A stretch of DNA of 64,000 nt. It comes from Metaruminococcus_A sp003150405 (GTDB lineage: Bacteria > Bacillota > Clostridia > Oscillospirales > Ruminococcaceae). The stretch is from assembly GCA_902489745.1 (NCBI GenBank), contig CABUBB010000003.1, positions 62,001 to 126,000 on the forward strand, given 5' to 3'. Positions within the stretch are counted from its first letter, which is position 1; each line of letters begins with the position of its first letter. The position numbers and the translations under genes are program-made. The notes below the pieces were generated by a model. That model was not told the origin of the DNA and did not search any database. It saw only the letters and a program-made list of their open reading frames with translations. Below, one piece after another: positions 50,362 through 59,592 of this stretch.

Positions 50362-51225
50362 TTACAGGAACTGGATTACCATACCGGTCACAACGCCGAC
50401 AACGTAAAGAACTGCCATAATGAGCAGGTTTTCACGAATGTTGTGGTTGACCTTAAACAGCACAGCCAGGCCAACCCCTGCGCTGGTGCAAAGTCCCGCA
50501 ACCGCAGAGCCAAAGCTGATGCTCCCGGCAAGATAAAGCTCGGTGAGCAGAACCGACGCGGCACAGTTGGGGATAAATCCAATCAGGCCCGCAACGAGCG
50601 GCTGAAACACGCTGCCGGAAAGCAGGAGAGAGGAAAGCCGCTGCTCCCCAATAAGCTCTACCGCAAGGTTGAGCAGAATGAGCACCACAAAAATAAAAAG
50701 GAAAATGCTGGCGGTATGGCGCAGGGCGGATAAGAGGATACTGTGCCCATGTCCGCCGCAATGGCAATGCTCATGTTCACACAACTCGTGAATGCTCTCC
50801 TGAACGCCTTCCGTTTTCGGACGGAGCTTTTTGGCGACGGCATCCACAAGCAGACCCGCTAAAATGGCAATCCCCACCTTGATGGCGAGCAGGGCGAACA
50901 TCATAGGATAGGATTCTGGATGTGCAAGCATGAGAGGCAGGGCTTCATCCGAGGTGGAAAGAAAAACCGCCACCAATGTGCCCACGGTAATCACCCGTCC
51001 GGCATAAAGATTGGATGCCGTGACCGAAAAACCGCACTGCGGTACACAGCCAAGCAACGCGCCTCCTACCGCGCCGAACCGCCCGGAACCGAGCGCACGT
51101 TCGAGCTTGGTTGAGGAGCGATGCTCAATGTACTCCAGAATTAGGTAGGCAACAAACAGAAAGGGGAGCATTTTAAGCGAATCCAAAAATGCATCCAACA
51201 AGACATCCAGGAATAAATCCCACAT
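50362..51225 (-). CDS. Putative heavy-metal/manganese permease (ArsP_2 family)
   Basis: A 287-residue membrane protein with about eight to ten membrane segments. The double repeats LGCVPQCGFSVTASNLYAG and IGFIPNCAASVLLTELYLAG, with a histidine-cysteine loop (ELCEHEHCHCGGHGHS) between the halves, match the ArsP_2 family (often called putative manganese transporter or arsenic efflux). Metal binding in the loop points to zinc or another divalent cation. Start ATG 51225 follows GGAGG by 9 nt. First gene of the operon with the Fur regulator and zinc-ribbon protein; the promoter has a palindrome just after the -10. Confidence 0.85.
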   Translation of the reverse strand: MWDLFLDVLLDAFLDSLKMLPFLFVAYLILEYIEHRSSTKLERALGSGRFGAVGGALLGCVPQCGFSVTASNLYAGRVITVGTLVAVFLSTSDEALPLMLAHPESYPMMFALLAIKVGIAILAGLLVDAVAKKLRPKTEGVQESIHELCEHEHCHCGGHGHSILLSALRHTASIFLFIFVVLILLNLAVELIGEQRLSSLLLSGSVFQPLVAGLIGFIPNCAASVLLTELYLAGSISFGSAVAGLCTSAGVGLAVLFKVNHNIRENLLIMAVLYVVGVVTGMVIQFL

Positions 51226-51243
51226 TGGACCGTTCCTCCAAAC

Positions 51244-51256
51244 GCAAATGATTTGC
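51244..51256 (-). promoter_or_regulatory. Palindromic operator GCAAATGATTTGC
   Basis: A perfect 6-1-6 palindrome between the -10 and the ribosome site of the metal permease operon; size and position fit a Fur-family operator. Confidence 0.6.
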
Positions 51257-51260
51257 ATTT

Positions 51261-51290
51261 ATTATAGATCAAGCAGGATGATATTGTCAA
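51261..51290 (-). promoter_or_regulatory. Promoter of the metal permease operon
   Basis: Minus strand TTGACA (51285-51290), 18-bp spacer, TATAAT (51261-51266). Confidence 0.8.
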
Positions 51291-51345
51291 TCGAAACCGG
51301 GCGAATTGAAGCGATGCTTTTGCCCTGAAAAATCGGAGTAAAACC

Positions 51346-51373
51346 TTTACTTTTCAGTGGCAGGCGGTATAAT
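51346..51373 (+). promoter_or_regulatory. Promoter of the GH30 gene
   Basis: TTTACT (51346-51351), 16-bp spacer, TATAAT (51368-51373). Confidence 0.65.
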
Positions 51374-51402
51374 AGGGATAACACATAATAGGGGGAAGTA
51401 CA

Positions 51403-52743
51403 ATGCAAACCATCCAGGCTTGTTTGAAAACCAATCAGACCCGCCAAATCATTGACGGCTTCGGCGCCTGCGGCGCTTTTCATCAGGGTTATCACATTGA
51501 ACACCTCAAGGATACGGCGTTACAGCAGGAGATTATGGACTTATTGTTCTCTGCGGAAAAGGGGATTGGCCTTTCAATTTTGCGGAGCATTGTAGGGGAT
51601 TCCGGGGAATGGGGAAACGAAATTGACGGCCCAACCCCTTCCATTGAACCGCAAAAAGGAAAATTTGATTTTTCGGGGGATGACCAGCTCTGGTTTATGC
51701 AGGAGGCAAAAAAACGCGGCTGCAACCGGTTTTTCAGTACCGTTTGGAGCCCGCCGGCCTGGATGAAAACCAACGGTTCGGTAGTTGGCGGAACCCTGAA
51801 GGCGTCCTGCTACCAGGATTTTGCCGAATATTTGGCTGCTTATATAAAGGGCTACCAGGAACACCATGGCATTGAAATTGACGCCATTTCCCCTGCAAAT
51901 GAGCCTAATTTTAAAACACCTTATTCCTCCTGTGTTTGGTCCGGGGACCAGTATGCGGATTTCTTGAAAAATTACCTTAAGCCGGAATTTGAACGGCAGA
52001 ACATTCGGGCACAAGTGGTCGCCCCGGAACTGACCGAATACAGTGAAAAAACAATCAACGGTATCAAAGGGTTTGGCTATGCCTCCCTGTTTGAAGATGA
52101 TCAGGCAATGGAGGCAGTGGACATCATTGGCACCCACTTTTATGATGATACGGTTATTCAGCCTCTTCGCGAGGATTACCGGCGTGGTAAACCCTTTTGG
52201 ATGACTGAATTTGCTGAATTTTTACCAGGGATCGATGATATAGCGGATTTTGGTATGCGCAGCGGCCTGGTCATTGCAAAATCCGTTCATGACTTTTTAA
52301 CCAAGGCTGACGGCAACGCTTACATCTTCTTTTGGGCGTCTCTGGCACAGGCGCAGGTCAAAGGCGGCAACGGCGAGCTGATTTACCTGAACCTGGAGGA
52401 AGAATCCTGCATAATTCCAAAGCGAACATATACGCTGGGCAATTTCAGCAAATTTGTCCGGCCAGGAGCCGTGCGGCTGGAGCTGGAAGAAAACCCGGCA
52501 GAAGGAGTATTCCTTTCCTGTTACCAGAACCAGGATGGAAAAACCGTCCTGGTTGCCATCAGCCAGCTTTCGGTAAGCTGCGAGCTGCATTTCCATACGG
52601 ATCCTGGAAGGATGGCGGCGCTGACGCCGTACCGTACCTCCGGATCTGAAAACCTACAAAAGCTGCCGTCGGTTTCCCCGGATGAAAACGGCAGTTACAC
52701 CCTGAAGCTCGCTCCATGCAGCGTAACCAGCTTTGTTGGATAA
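51403..52743 (+). CDS. Glycoside hydrolase family 30
   Basis: A 446-residue enzyme without signal peptide. The TIM barrel has IIDGFGACGAFHQG, GIGLSILRSIVGD, STVWSPPAWMKTNGS, the acid/base E167 in SPANEPN, and the nucleophile E269 in WMTEFAEF; a small beta-sandwich follows (ending APCSVTSFVG). These are the hallmarks of GH30 (glucosylceramidase/xylanase). Missing export signal means an intracellular role. The WSPPAWMKTNG and SPANEPN forms are closest by eye to the glucuronoxylanase-like branch, but I cannot fix the subfamily. GGGGGAAG precedes the ATG. Terminator at 52783. Confidence 0.9.
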   Translation: MQTIQACLKTNQTRQIIDGFGACGAFHQGYHIEHLKDTALQQEIMDLLFSAEKGIGLSILRSIVGDSGEWGNEIDGPTPSIEPQKGKFDFSGDDQLWFMQEAKKRGCNRFFSTVWSPPAWMKTNGSVVGGTLKASCYQDFAEYLAAYIKGYQEHHGIEIDAISPANEPNFKTPYSSCVWSGDQYADFLKNYLKPEFERQNIRAQVVAPELTEYSEKTINGIKGFGYASLFEDDQAMEAVDIIGTHFYDDTVIQPLREDYRRGKPFWMTEFAEFLPGIDDIADFGMRSGLVIAKSVHDFLTKADGNAYIFFWASLAQAQVKGGNGELIYLNLEEESCIIPKRTYTLGNFSKFVRPGAVRLELEENPAEGVFLSCYQNQDGKTVLVAISQLSVSCELHFHTDPGRMAALTPYRTSGSENLQKLPSVSPDENGSYTLKLAPCSVTSFVG

Positions 52744-52782
52744 CAGCGCACCGGCAACCGTTTTCCTTTGCCGGAGGACAAT

Positions 52783-52826
52783 AACACAAGGCCGCAACCA
52801 AATGTTGCGGCCTTGTGTTGTTTTTT
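52783..52826 (+). terminator. Intrinsic terminator of the GH30 gene
   Basis: AACACAAGGCCGCAAC pairs with GTTGCGGCCTTGTGTT, then GTTTTTT. Confidence 0.9.
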
Positions 52827-52993
52827 AAACGTTTTCCAATTCAGACCAAAAGCAGGTTTCCTCTTTCTTACAAAGATTTGCCGCTGGACAAGATTATCCT
52901 GTTGGACTGTATGACGCACTTGCCAAAAGGGGAGGCTTTCCCCTTCCTCTGCGGATAAACACGCTTTTACACACGTTATCGAAAAACTGTCTA

Positions 52994-53242
52994 TCAGGTG
53001 AGAATGAGGATGGTCACGCCGTCGTTAAGGCCGACCACCTTGCTTTTAATACGCGGATGGCGCAACCCCTTGCGCACCATATCCCGTAAAACGGTACCGG
53101 AGGTGCAGCCGTGGATGACCGAAACCTCTTTGATGCTGCCATTGGCCCGGGAGAGGAACTGCTCGATGTGGCGGCGCGCCTCTTCCTTGTGCATGTTGTG
53201 GATATCAATTTCTGCCTTGCGGTTGCTGATATAACGAACCAT
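52994..53242 (-). CDS. Small Smr (MutS2 C-terminal-like) domain protein
   Basis: An 82-residue stand-alone Smr domain: AEIDIHNMHKEEARRHIEQF, then EVSVIHGCTSGTVLRDMVRK and VVGLNDGVTILIL. Smr domains bind or nick DNA/RNA; free short ones are common in Clostridia, function unknown. The usual LDLHG is IDIHN here. It starts 5 nt after the DUF1653 stop, so the two are one operon. Confidence 0.82.
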   Translation of the reverse strand: MVRYISNRKAEIDIHNMHKEEARRHIEQFLSRANGSIKEVSVIHGCTSGTVLRDMVRKGLRHPRIKSKVVGLNDGVTILILT

Positions 53243-53247
53243 TCCGC

Positions 53248-53478
53248 CTACTCTCCTTCCCCAATGTAATAAAACCGCGGCCCGGAGTAGCCTTCCCGCT
53301 CAATCTGTTCGCTCCACATGGAAGCAGGGCGCACCCAAACGCCGCGTTCACCGTACAGGGCGCGGTAAACAACCATATCCTCCAACGTTTCGCTGTGCTT
53401 GGCCAGAGCGAGCACCTCGTATTCATTGCCTTTGAAATGGCGGTACCGCCCCAATTTGATGGACTGTTCCATATACAT
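53248..53478 (-). CDS. DUF1653 domain protein
   Basis: A 76-residue protein: LGRYRHFKGNEYEVLALAKH, ETLEDMVVYRALYGERGVWV, RPASMWSEQIEREG. This is the compact DUF1653 fold (YKYD-like), of unknown function, found in many bacteria. AAAGGAA precedes the ATG by 3 nt. Cotranscribed with the Smr gene. Confidence 0.88.
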   Translation of the reverse strand: MYMEQSIKLGRYRHFKGNEYEVLALAKHSETLEDMVVYRALYGERGVWVRPASMWSEQIEREGYSGPRFYYIGEGE

Positions 53479-53508
53479 AATTCCTTTCTATCCCTCAAAA
53501 AGAGGACA

Positions 53509-53967
53509 CTATTCCATACCAGCAAGAGACCGGGTAAACGTTTTATGCGTTTTTCGCAAACCCTGACGCTCATAAAAAGCATGCGCTCTGGTACGGCGCT
53601 GATTGCTGCTCACCTCAAGATGGATACAACCCAGACTTTCTGCTGTTTGGCGGGCGGCATCTATAAGCCGTTTCCCAATGCCCATGGAACGAAAGCCGTT
53701 TTTTACGGCAAGCTCCATGATTTCTGCGACCATTCCCGCATGATGAAGCTGTTCCTCCACCCGCAGATTGAGCACACCGGCGACCATTCCCGCCGCTTCG
53801 CAAACAAAGCAGCAGTAATCCGGGTTGTGCAGCTGACGCTGTAAAATTGCCGCAAAAGGCTGGTATGGGAGAGTCTGCTCCTCCATTTCACAAATCAGGG
53901 CATAAATAGCAGGAATATCCGACGGAACGGCCGCCCGTACGATAAAATTTTCCACAGATACCTCCAT
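53509..53967 (-). CDS. GNAT acetyltransferase, PhnO-like
   Basis: A 152-residue acetyltransferase that recalls PhnO (aminoalkylphosphonate N-acetyltransferase): DIPAIYALICEMEEQ, QLHHAGMVAEIMELAV, GIGKRLIDAARQTAESLGC, and EVSSNQRRTRAHAFYERQGL. No phosphonate genes are near, so the substrate is open. The ATG overlaps the radical SAM stop as TAATG, so the two proteins are probably made together. Confidence 0.85.
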   Translation of the reverse strand: MEVSVENFIVRAAVPSDIPAIYALICEMEEQTLPYQPFAAILQRQLHNPDYCCFVCEAAGMVAGVLNLRVEEQLHHAGMVAEIMELAVKNGFRSMGIGKRLIDAARQTAESLGCIHLEVSSNQRRTRAHAFYERQGLRKTHKTFTRSLAGME

Positions 53968-55442
53968 TACCGCACAGCTTCACCAACAGCCGAGGAGGAA
54001 GCCTGCGCCGGTAACGCAGGCGCTTGCACGCCTGCCAGATAGGACAGCTCACGCTTTAAATCCGCACGTACGCTTTTCTGCCAGAAAAATTCGCCGATGA
54101 ACAGGACCTTATCCACCCAGGTGCCGCGGAATAAGGCCCCGAACAGCCGCCTGACCGAATAAACCCGCTTGCTGGCGAGAATGATTTCCCTCTGAAGATC
54201 GTACGGGCTGATTTTCTGCGGGTAGTGCACTACATGCCCGGTGCATTTGGACCAGCGCCGGTGAAGGAGCCGGTCTTTATTGGCCTCGTAAACCGGAGTT
54301 CCGGGCACAAAATACATTGACTGGATGAGAATACCATGAATGTTGTGCTGGATGACAAAGTCGGCAAGGCGACGGCCGACGCCGACGGTGTGGTTATCCG
54401 CGCCGACGATGAACAGCCCGCGTACCCCAAGCCCATGCCGCTGAATGTTTTCCACCGAACGGACAATGTCGGCATAGCTGCTCTGTTTATGGTATTCCTC
54501 AAACGCTTCGTCCTCCAGGAATTCAATGCCCATTGCCACCTCGATAAAGCCCGCCCGTTTGAGCAGTTCGAGCATTTCATCGTCAAAGCCGACCTCGTAA
54601 CGCGCCTGAACCGTAAAACGGTAGCGGATGCCGCTGTCAATGATGGCCTTGAGCACAGCGACCGCCCAATCGCGGTCGGCAAAAAAGTTGTCGTCGGTAA
54701 TCCAGAGCACCTTACTTAAGCGGGGCGGGAAATGGTGCTCGTGAAATGCAATGGCCTGCCGGATGTCTTCCACCACGTTTTCCGGCGAACGGGTGCGCAC
54801 CTTCCGGCCGAAGTGACGGACCACCGCACAGTAATCGCAGTTGTGGGGACATCCCCTCGAGGCGTGCACCTGTGGCCAAAGAGTGTTGTGCCCGGCCATC
54901 TCGTGGAAGCGGTAGAGCAGGTAGCGGTTGGGAATCACGTCAATGTTTTCGGGCGGCGCACGGTGCCCGGTGGTGACAGGAACCCCATCCTTCTGGTATG
55001 CGACGCCGGGAAAATCGATGGGCTTTTCTTCCCGGACGGCGCGGATAAACTCCAGAATGGACTCGTCCCCTTCCCCCAGCAGGACATAATCGCAGTACTG
55101 CACCGCCTCCGGGTAATTCATGGAAGCGTGAAGGCCGCCCATAACGACCAGCGCGCTGGAATGCTCCTTCACATAGCGGGCAAGTTCATAGCCCCGCTCA
55201 GCGCTGAAGGTAAAGATGCCAATGAATACAATGTCTGCATCCAGTACATCCTTCCAACGGATTTTGGAAATGGACTCGCTGTACATGAGGGTGTCGTCCA
55301 CCTCTTTTTTGGCAATAGTGGCCAGCGTAATCAGGCCGGTGGAAGGGTTGCGGATGTATTTTTCGTAGGTATACAGGTTTCGAAACGCCCGGCGGTAAGG
55401 CAGGTTGCCAGGCTCGAGAAAGCGTACTTTATCAACTTTCAC
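53967..55442 (-). CDS. B12-binding-domain radical SAM protein
   Basis: A 491-residue radical SAM enzyme. Residues 30-160 form a Rossmann-like (cobalamin-binding type) domain with VVMGGLHASMNYPEAVQYCD and LLGEGDESI, but no clear DxHxxG cobalamin motif. The radical SAM core starts at C198-x3-C202-x2-C205 (SRGCPHNCDYC) and runs to about 400, followed by a 70-residue basic C-terminus. It starts at GTG 55442 with GGAGG 9 nt upstream. Similar to the BchE/hopanoid-type family of uncertain substrates. Followed, with TAATG overlap, by the PhnO-like GNAT. Confidence 0.9.
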   Translation of the reverse strand: MKVDKVRFLEPGNLPYRRAFRNLYTYEKYIRNPSTGLITLATIAKKEVDDTLMYSESISKIRWKDVLDADIVFIGIFTFSAERGYELARYVKEHSSALVVMGGLHASMNYPEAVQYCDYVLLGEGDESILEFIRAVREEKPIDFPGVAYQKDGVPVTTGHRAPPENIDVIPNRYLLYRFHEMAGHNTLWPQVHASRGCPHNCDYCAVVRHFGRKVRTRSPENVVEDIRQAIAFHEHHFPPRLSKVLWITDDNFFADRDWAVAVLKAIIDSGIRYRFTVQARYEVGFDDEMLELLKRAGFIEVAMGIEFLEDEAFEEYHKQSSYADIVRSVENIQRHGLGVRGLFIVGADNHTVGVGRRLADFVIQHNIHGILIQSMYFVPGTPVYEANKDRLLHRRWSKCTGHVVHYPQKISPYDLQREIILASKRVYSVRRLFGALFRGTWVDKVLFIGEFFWQKSVRADLKRELSYLAGVQAPALPAQASSSAVGEAVR

Positions 55443-55801
55443 AGTTCAAATCCTCCTTCCGACAAACAGCGTTTCTGGTTTAAAATTAATGTTTTCACCC
55501 AACGTGCAGACGCACAAAGAGCACCACTCCGGCAAAGGCGCATATACATTGCAGCCCGTCGCGCCCGCTTTACACACTCTTTTCGAGAAACCTCCCGCAC
55601 AGGCAGTTTGGCGCACTCGGTACCACGGTAAGCGAAATGTACTTCCAACACATTGCACTCCGGCAAAACCAATGGCGAAAACCTATGCAGGGCTCTTTTA
55701 CAAGCTGGGCTCTTTGGCTTGTTTTCTTTCAGTTTAACCCTTCCGCCTTTTTCTGTCAACGGCACGGCAGTTCTGAGTCTCCCCATTCCGACACCGTTTG
55801 C

Positions 55802-55830
55802 TTGCAATCCGGCGGCAAAGCGGTTATAAT
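55802..55830 (+). promoter_or_regulatory. Promoter of ppiB
   Basis: TTGCAA (55802-55807), 17-bp spacer, TATAAT (55825-55830). Confidence 0.7.
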
Positions 55831-55864
55831 CAATCGTAAAGAATAAAATGATGGAGGAAATCAC

Positions 55865-56383
55865 ATGAGCAATCCTGTTGTTACCATAAAAACCAGCGCG
55901 GGGAACACCATCCGGGCGGAGTTGTATCCGGACATTGCTCCGAACACCGTGAAAAACTTTATTTCACTGGTGCAGAAAGGCTTTTACAACGGCACCATCT
56001 TCCACCGCGTTATCCCCGGTTTTATGATTCAGGGCGGCGACCCGCAGGGCACCGGCATGGGCGGCCCGGATTACCGCATTAAAGGCGAATTTTCCAGAAA
56101 CGGGTTTGAAAACCCGCTGAAGCATACTACTGGGGTGCTTTCAATGGCGCGCGCCATGCACCCGGACAGCGCCGGCTCCCAGTTCTTTATCATGGCGGCG
56201 GACGCGCCGCATCTGGACGGCCAGTACGCGGCGTTTGGCAAGGTCATCGAGGGCCTTGACGAGGTACAGCGGATTGTAAACGTCAAGCGCGATGGCATGG
56301 ACCGCCCTTATGAGGATCAGACCATGGTTGAGGTGACGGTAGACACCTTCGGCGAGGATTACGGCGAGCCGGAAACCCTGTAA
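55865..56383 (+). CDS. ppiB: Peptidyl-prolyl cis-trans isomerase, cyclophilin type
   Basis: A 172-residue cytosolic cyclophilin that speeds proline isomerisation in protein folding. FHRVIPGFMIQGGDPQGTG, GVLSMARAMHPDSAGSQFFI and YAAFGKVIEG supply the active-site Arg, Phe, Gln and His-type residues of the fold. Length is normal. GGAGG lies before the ATG, and a hairpin terminator follows at 56437. Confidence 0.96.
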   Translation: MSNPVVTIKTSAGNTIRAELYPDIAPNTVKNFISLVQKGFYNGTIFHRVIPGFMIQGGDPQGTGMGGPDYRIKGEFSRNGFENPLKHTTGVLSMARAMHPDSAGSQFFIMAADAPHLDGQYAAFGKVIEGLDEVQRIVNVKRDGMDRPYEDQTMVEVTVDTFGEDYGEPETL

Positions 56384-56436
56384 CGCCAGCCGGTACGGAC
56401 ATCCCGGAAACAAGTGAAATTCAAGCGCAGAATCTG

Positions 56437-56468
56437 GGCAGAATACCAATAGTATTCTGCCCTGTTTG
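56437..56468 (+). terminator. Intrinsic terminator after ppiB
   Basis: GGGCAGAATAC pairs with GTATTCTGCCC; the tail TGTTTG is only moderately T-rich, so read-through into the amidohydrolase gene is possible. Confidence 0.6.
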
Positions 56469-56507
56469 CATAGGACAGGCAGTTTAAAGCAGAAAGGTTG
56501 GAGAATC

Positions 56508-58082
56508 ATGCCAGAACAACTGTTTTATGGGGGAAGCATCCTGACAATGGATCCCACACGGCCAACGCCGGAGGCAGTGTATATAAAAAACGGCAGGATT
56601 GCCGGAATGGGAACCCTTGCCGCTACGCGCGCCCAAGCCGCGCCGGATGCTGTGGAAATTGACCTGCAAGGAGGCTGCCTGATGCCGGGGTTTATCGACG
56701 GGCACAGCCACATCACCCAATTTGCGAACAGCCTGCGTTTTACCCCGCTTTCCGACGTAAAAAGTTTTGATGAGCTGGCGGAGGCGCTGCTGCGCGGGAG
56801 GAGGGAACGGAATTTGCCCGAAGGGAGCTGGCTGGTAGGATTTGGCTACGACCACAACCAACTTGAGGAGCACAGGCACCCTACAAGGGAACTGCTCGAT
56901 CAAATTGCGCCGGATATCCCGGTGCTTGTCAGCCACGCCAGCGGGCACATGGGCGCGGCCAACTCCAGGGCATTGGAGCAGGCGGGTATTACCCAAAATA
57001 CACCTGATCCGGATGGCGGAAAGATCGGCCGGGATGAAAACGGGGATCCCAACGGCTACCTGGAGGAGAACGCCTTTATGGTAATGGGGGCCGCGGTTCC
57101 GCCCGCGAGTGAAGCGGAGCTGCTTGATTTGCTCGTCCGGGCGCAGAAGGTATATGCCAGTTACGGCATTACCACTGTACAGGACGGGTTGACCAAAGAG
57201 CCGGAATTCCGCATGCTTCAAAACGCCGCGGAACAGGGGCGGCTGTTTCTGGACACCGTCGGCTATGCGGACTTAAAAAGCGCCCCGGATTTGCTGCGGG
57301 AGCACCCGGAATACGCAGGCGGTTACCGCAACCGTTTCCGGATGGGTGGCTATAAAATTTTTCTGGACGGCAGCCCGCAGGGGCGCACCGCGTGGATGAC
57401 CAAACCTTATTTGGGAGACGACCCGGACTACCGCGGCTACCCCATTTACAGCAATGAAGCAGTTTCTGCTTTTGTGGAAACCGCAAGGAAGGAGGGGAGG
57501 CAGCTTCTCGCCCACTGCAACGGGGATGCAGCGGCGGAACAGTTCATTACCGCCCACCAGGAACACAGCAGCACCCGCAATGTGATGATCCATGCACAAC
57601 TTTTGCGGCGCGACCTGCTGCCCGCCATGAAGGCGGCGGGGATAATGCCCAGCTATTTTGTGGCGCACACCTGGCATTGGGGAGACACCCATCTCAAAAA
57701 CCTTGGAAAAGAGCGTGCGGCGTATATCAGTCCGCTGCAAAGCACCATCGACCTGGGAATTCCGTTTACTCTGCACCAGGATACCCCTGTACTCCCGCCT
57801 AACATGATCGACACGCTGTGGTGCGCAGTAAACCGCGTGACGCGGGACGGCGTACCGCTTGCCCAGACCGAAGCGGTTTCCACCTACGATGCCCTCAAAG
57901 GCATGACCTTAAACGGTGCTTACCAGTACTTTGAAGAAAGGGAAAAAGGGAGCATCCAGTTGGGAAAACAGGCGGACTTTACGGTGCTCTCGCAAAACCC
58001 GCTCGCCATCCCCAAACGGGAGCTGCGCTCCCTAAAGGTACTGGCCACCTACAAGGACGGAAACTGCGTGTTCCAGGCATAG
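56508..58082 (+). CDS. Amidohydrolase family protein (YtcJ-like)
   Basis: A 524-residue metal-dependent hydrolase. GCLMPGFIDGHSHITQFANS gives the first HxH metal pair, and later LAHCNGDAAAEQF and VMIHAQLLRRDLLPAM supply more histidines, as in the YtcJ/N-acyl amino-acid amidohydrolase group. The C-terminal composite domain with GKQADFTVLSQNPL is present. GGAG lies 4 nt before ATG 56508. Substrate unknown; no neighbours suggest one. Confidence 0.9.
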   Translation: MPEQLFYGGSILTMDPTRPTPEAVYIKNGRIAGMGTLAATRAQAAPDAVEIDLQGGCLMPGFIDGHSHITQFANSLRFTPLSDVKSFDELAEALLRGRRERNLPEGSWLVGFGYDHNQLEEHRHPTRELLDQIAPDIPVLVSHASGHMGAANSRALEQAGITQNTPDPDGGKIGRDENGDPNGYLEENAFMVMGAAVPPASEAELLDLLVRAQKVYASYGITTVQDGLTKEPEFRMLQNAAEQGRLFLDTVGYADLKSAPDLLREHPEYAGGYRNRFRMGGYKIFLDGSPQGRTAWMTKPYLGDDPDYRGYPIYSNEAVSAFVETARKEGRQLLAHCNGDAAAEQFITAHQEHSSTRNVMIHAQLLRRDLLPAMKAAGIMPSYFVAHTWHWGDTHLKNLGKERAAYISPLQSTIDLGIPFTLHQDTPVLPPNMIDTLWCAVNRVTRDGVPLAQTEAVSTYDALKGMTLNGAYQYFEEREKGSIQLGKQADFTVLSQNPLAIPKRELRSLKVLATYKDGNCVFQA

Positions 58083-58364
58083 CCGGTCTCCCACAGCTCT
58101 GTAAAATAAAAGGCCAAGCGATTGCAGCAAAGCCAGACGAAAAAAGCAGAGCTTTTTCTTCCCGCGGAATATGAGCAAAGCTTCTGGCAGAAGTTCTGCC
58201 GGGAGCTTTTCCAGTTTCTTCCCTTATTTTAATCGAAACAGGAGCACGTTTTCTACACACTAACACGCGAAAACGCCCTGTTTTCATGGAACAATTCTGT
58301 ATTGCAGGCCCTATATGGTGTTTTAACACAATCCAGTACCAAAAGGACTCACATTCCCGCTCGT

Positions 58365-59342
58365 TTAATAAAGCGCCTGTACCTGCGCCAGGTAGTCCTT
58401 GAAGCGCTCGATCACACTGTCTGGTGAAAGGATGCGCACCCGGCTGCCAAACTGGAACAGCCAGCCCAAAAACGTGGGGCTGACCGCAACATGCACCCGC
58501 ACCGAGAAACTGCCGTCCGCCGCTTTTTCCACCGGGACATCCTTACCGAAGCGGTCAAGAACCACACCGATGAGCGAATTGTCAAACCGCAGGCGCACCG
58601 CTTCCTCCTCGCCTCCGTACATGCTGAAGATACGGGTGGAATATTCCGCAGCATGAAAGCCCTGAGGCGGCGGAACGCAGAGTTCCTCCAAAAGGGTGAT
58701 CTCCTCCATTTTGTCAACACGGAACTGCGCGATCGTCCTATACTTTTCGTAGTAGGCAATCATATAATAATTTTCATCATCCCACGCGAGAGCATACGGA
58801 CTGGCCCGCCGGAACGCACCACCGTCCCGGTAGACCTTTTTCTTGTCGACATTGTAATCAAAATAGCGGAAGGAGATCTGCCGGCCGGCGCCAATGGCCT
58901 GATGGACGGCATCCACATTGTAATAGACCTTTTCATTCATGGTTTTCACCCGGTTTGCAACCAGCACCTGGCGCTGGATCTGGGTAGCTTCATAATCGCT
59001 CGCGAGCCCTTCAATTTTTTTAATGAGCTGGTTGGACTTACGTTCGGTAATAAATTTGGAGGAGGCGACGGCATCGGCCAGCAGCTTAAGCTCCGGCAGT
59101 TCAAATTCCCGATTCGCCACAAAATAGCTGTGGGTTTTGCCGCGCACACTTTCCACATCCAGACCAAACAGGCGTAAAGCGTCCAGGTCGTCATAGACGG
59201 TTTTGCGTTCGGCGGAAATGCCGACCGCCGCCAGGGCTTCAATCATCTGCTGCACCGTCATGCTGTGTTTTTCGTCGGTACGTTTTTGGAGAATCTGCGC
59301 CAAATAGAGCAGTTTAAGCTTTTGATTGGGGGATTTTGCCAT
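58365..59342 (-). CDS. WYL domain transcriptional regulator
   Basis: A 325-residue regulator. An N-terminal helix-turn-helix (KLKLLYLAQILQKRTDEKH to TVYDDLDALRLFGLDV) is followed by the WYL domain (VHQAIGAGRQISFRYFDYNV, RASPYALAWDDENYYMIAYY) and the WCX extension (VRLRFDNSLIGVVLDRFG). WYL proteins sense small ligands or nucleic acid and occur in many phage-defence and stress loci, but none is beside this one. Single gene, reading away from the aldo/keto reductase. Confidence 0.92.
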   Translation of the reverse strand: MAKSPNQKLKLLYLAQILQKRTDEKHSMTVQQMIEALAAVGISAERKTVYDDLDALRLFGLDVESVRGKTHSYFVANREFELPELKLLADAVASSKFITERKSNQLIKKIEGLASDYEATQIQRQVLVANRVKTMNEKVYYNVDAVHQAIGAGRQISFRYFDYNVDKKKVYRDGGAFRRASPYALAWDDENYYMIAYYEKYRTIAQFRVDKMEEITLLEELCVPPPQGFHAAEYSTRIFSMYGGEEEAVRLRFDNSLIGVVLDRFGKDVPVEKAADGSFSVRVHVAVSPTFLGWLFQFGSRVRILSPDSVIERFKDYLAQVQALY

Positions 59343-59472
59343 CGTCTCCGCCGCCTTTCCGCTTTGATTTCACCTGTATTGTAGCACAACCGGAAAGCAG
59401 GTACAAGGAAAAACCATGCCGGCATATTATTTTGAACAAGCCGAAAAAATCTTCCCTTCCCGAAAAAACGCA

Positions 59473-59501
59473 TTGCATTGACACGGGGAAACAGCTATAA
59501 T
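59473..59501 (+). promoter_or_regulatory. Promoter of the aldo/keto reductase gene
   Basis: TTGCAT (59473-59478), 17-bp spacer, TATAAT (59496-59501). Confidence 0.65.
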
Positions 59502-59592
59502 AGAGGCGTATCAAGCCATCCAGCAGATAACAACTAAACGGTTCAATGAACACAACAAGCACCGTTCCACGGTGCAAACGGAGGTATGATTT

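Noticed and set aside
59478..59501. TTGACA with TATAAT before the aldo/keto reductase
   Set aside because: The spacing is only 12 bp; TTGCAT five bases earlier gives a proper 17-bp spacer.
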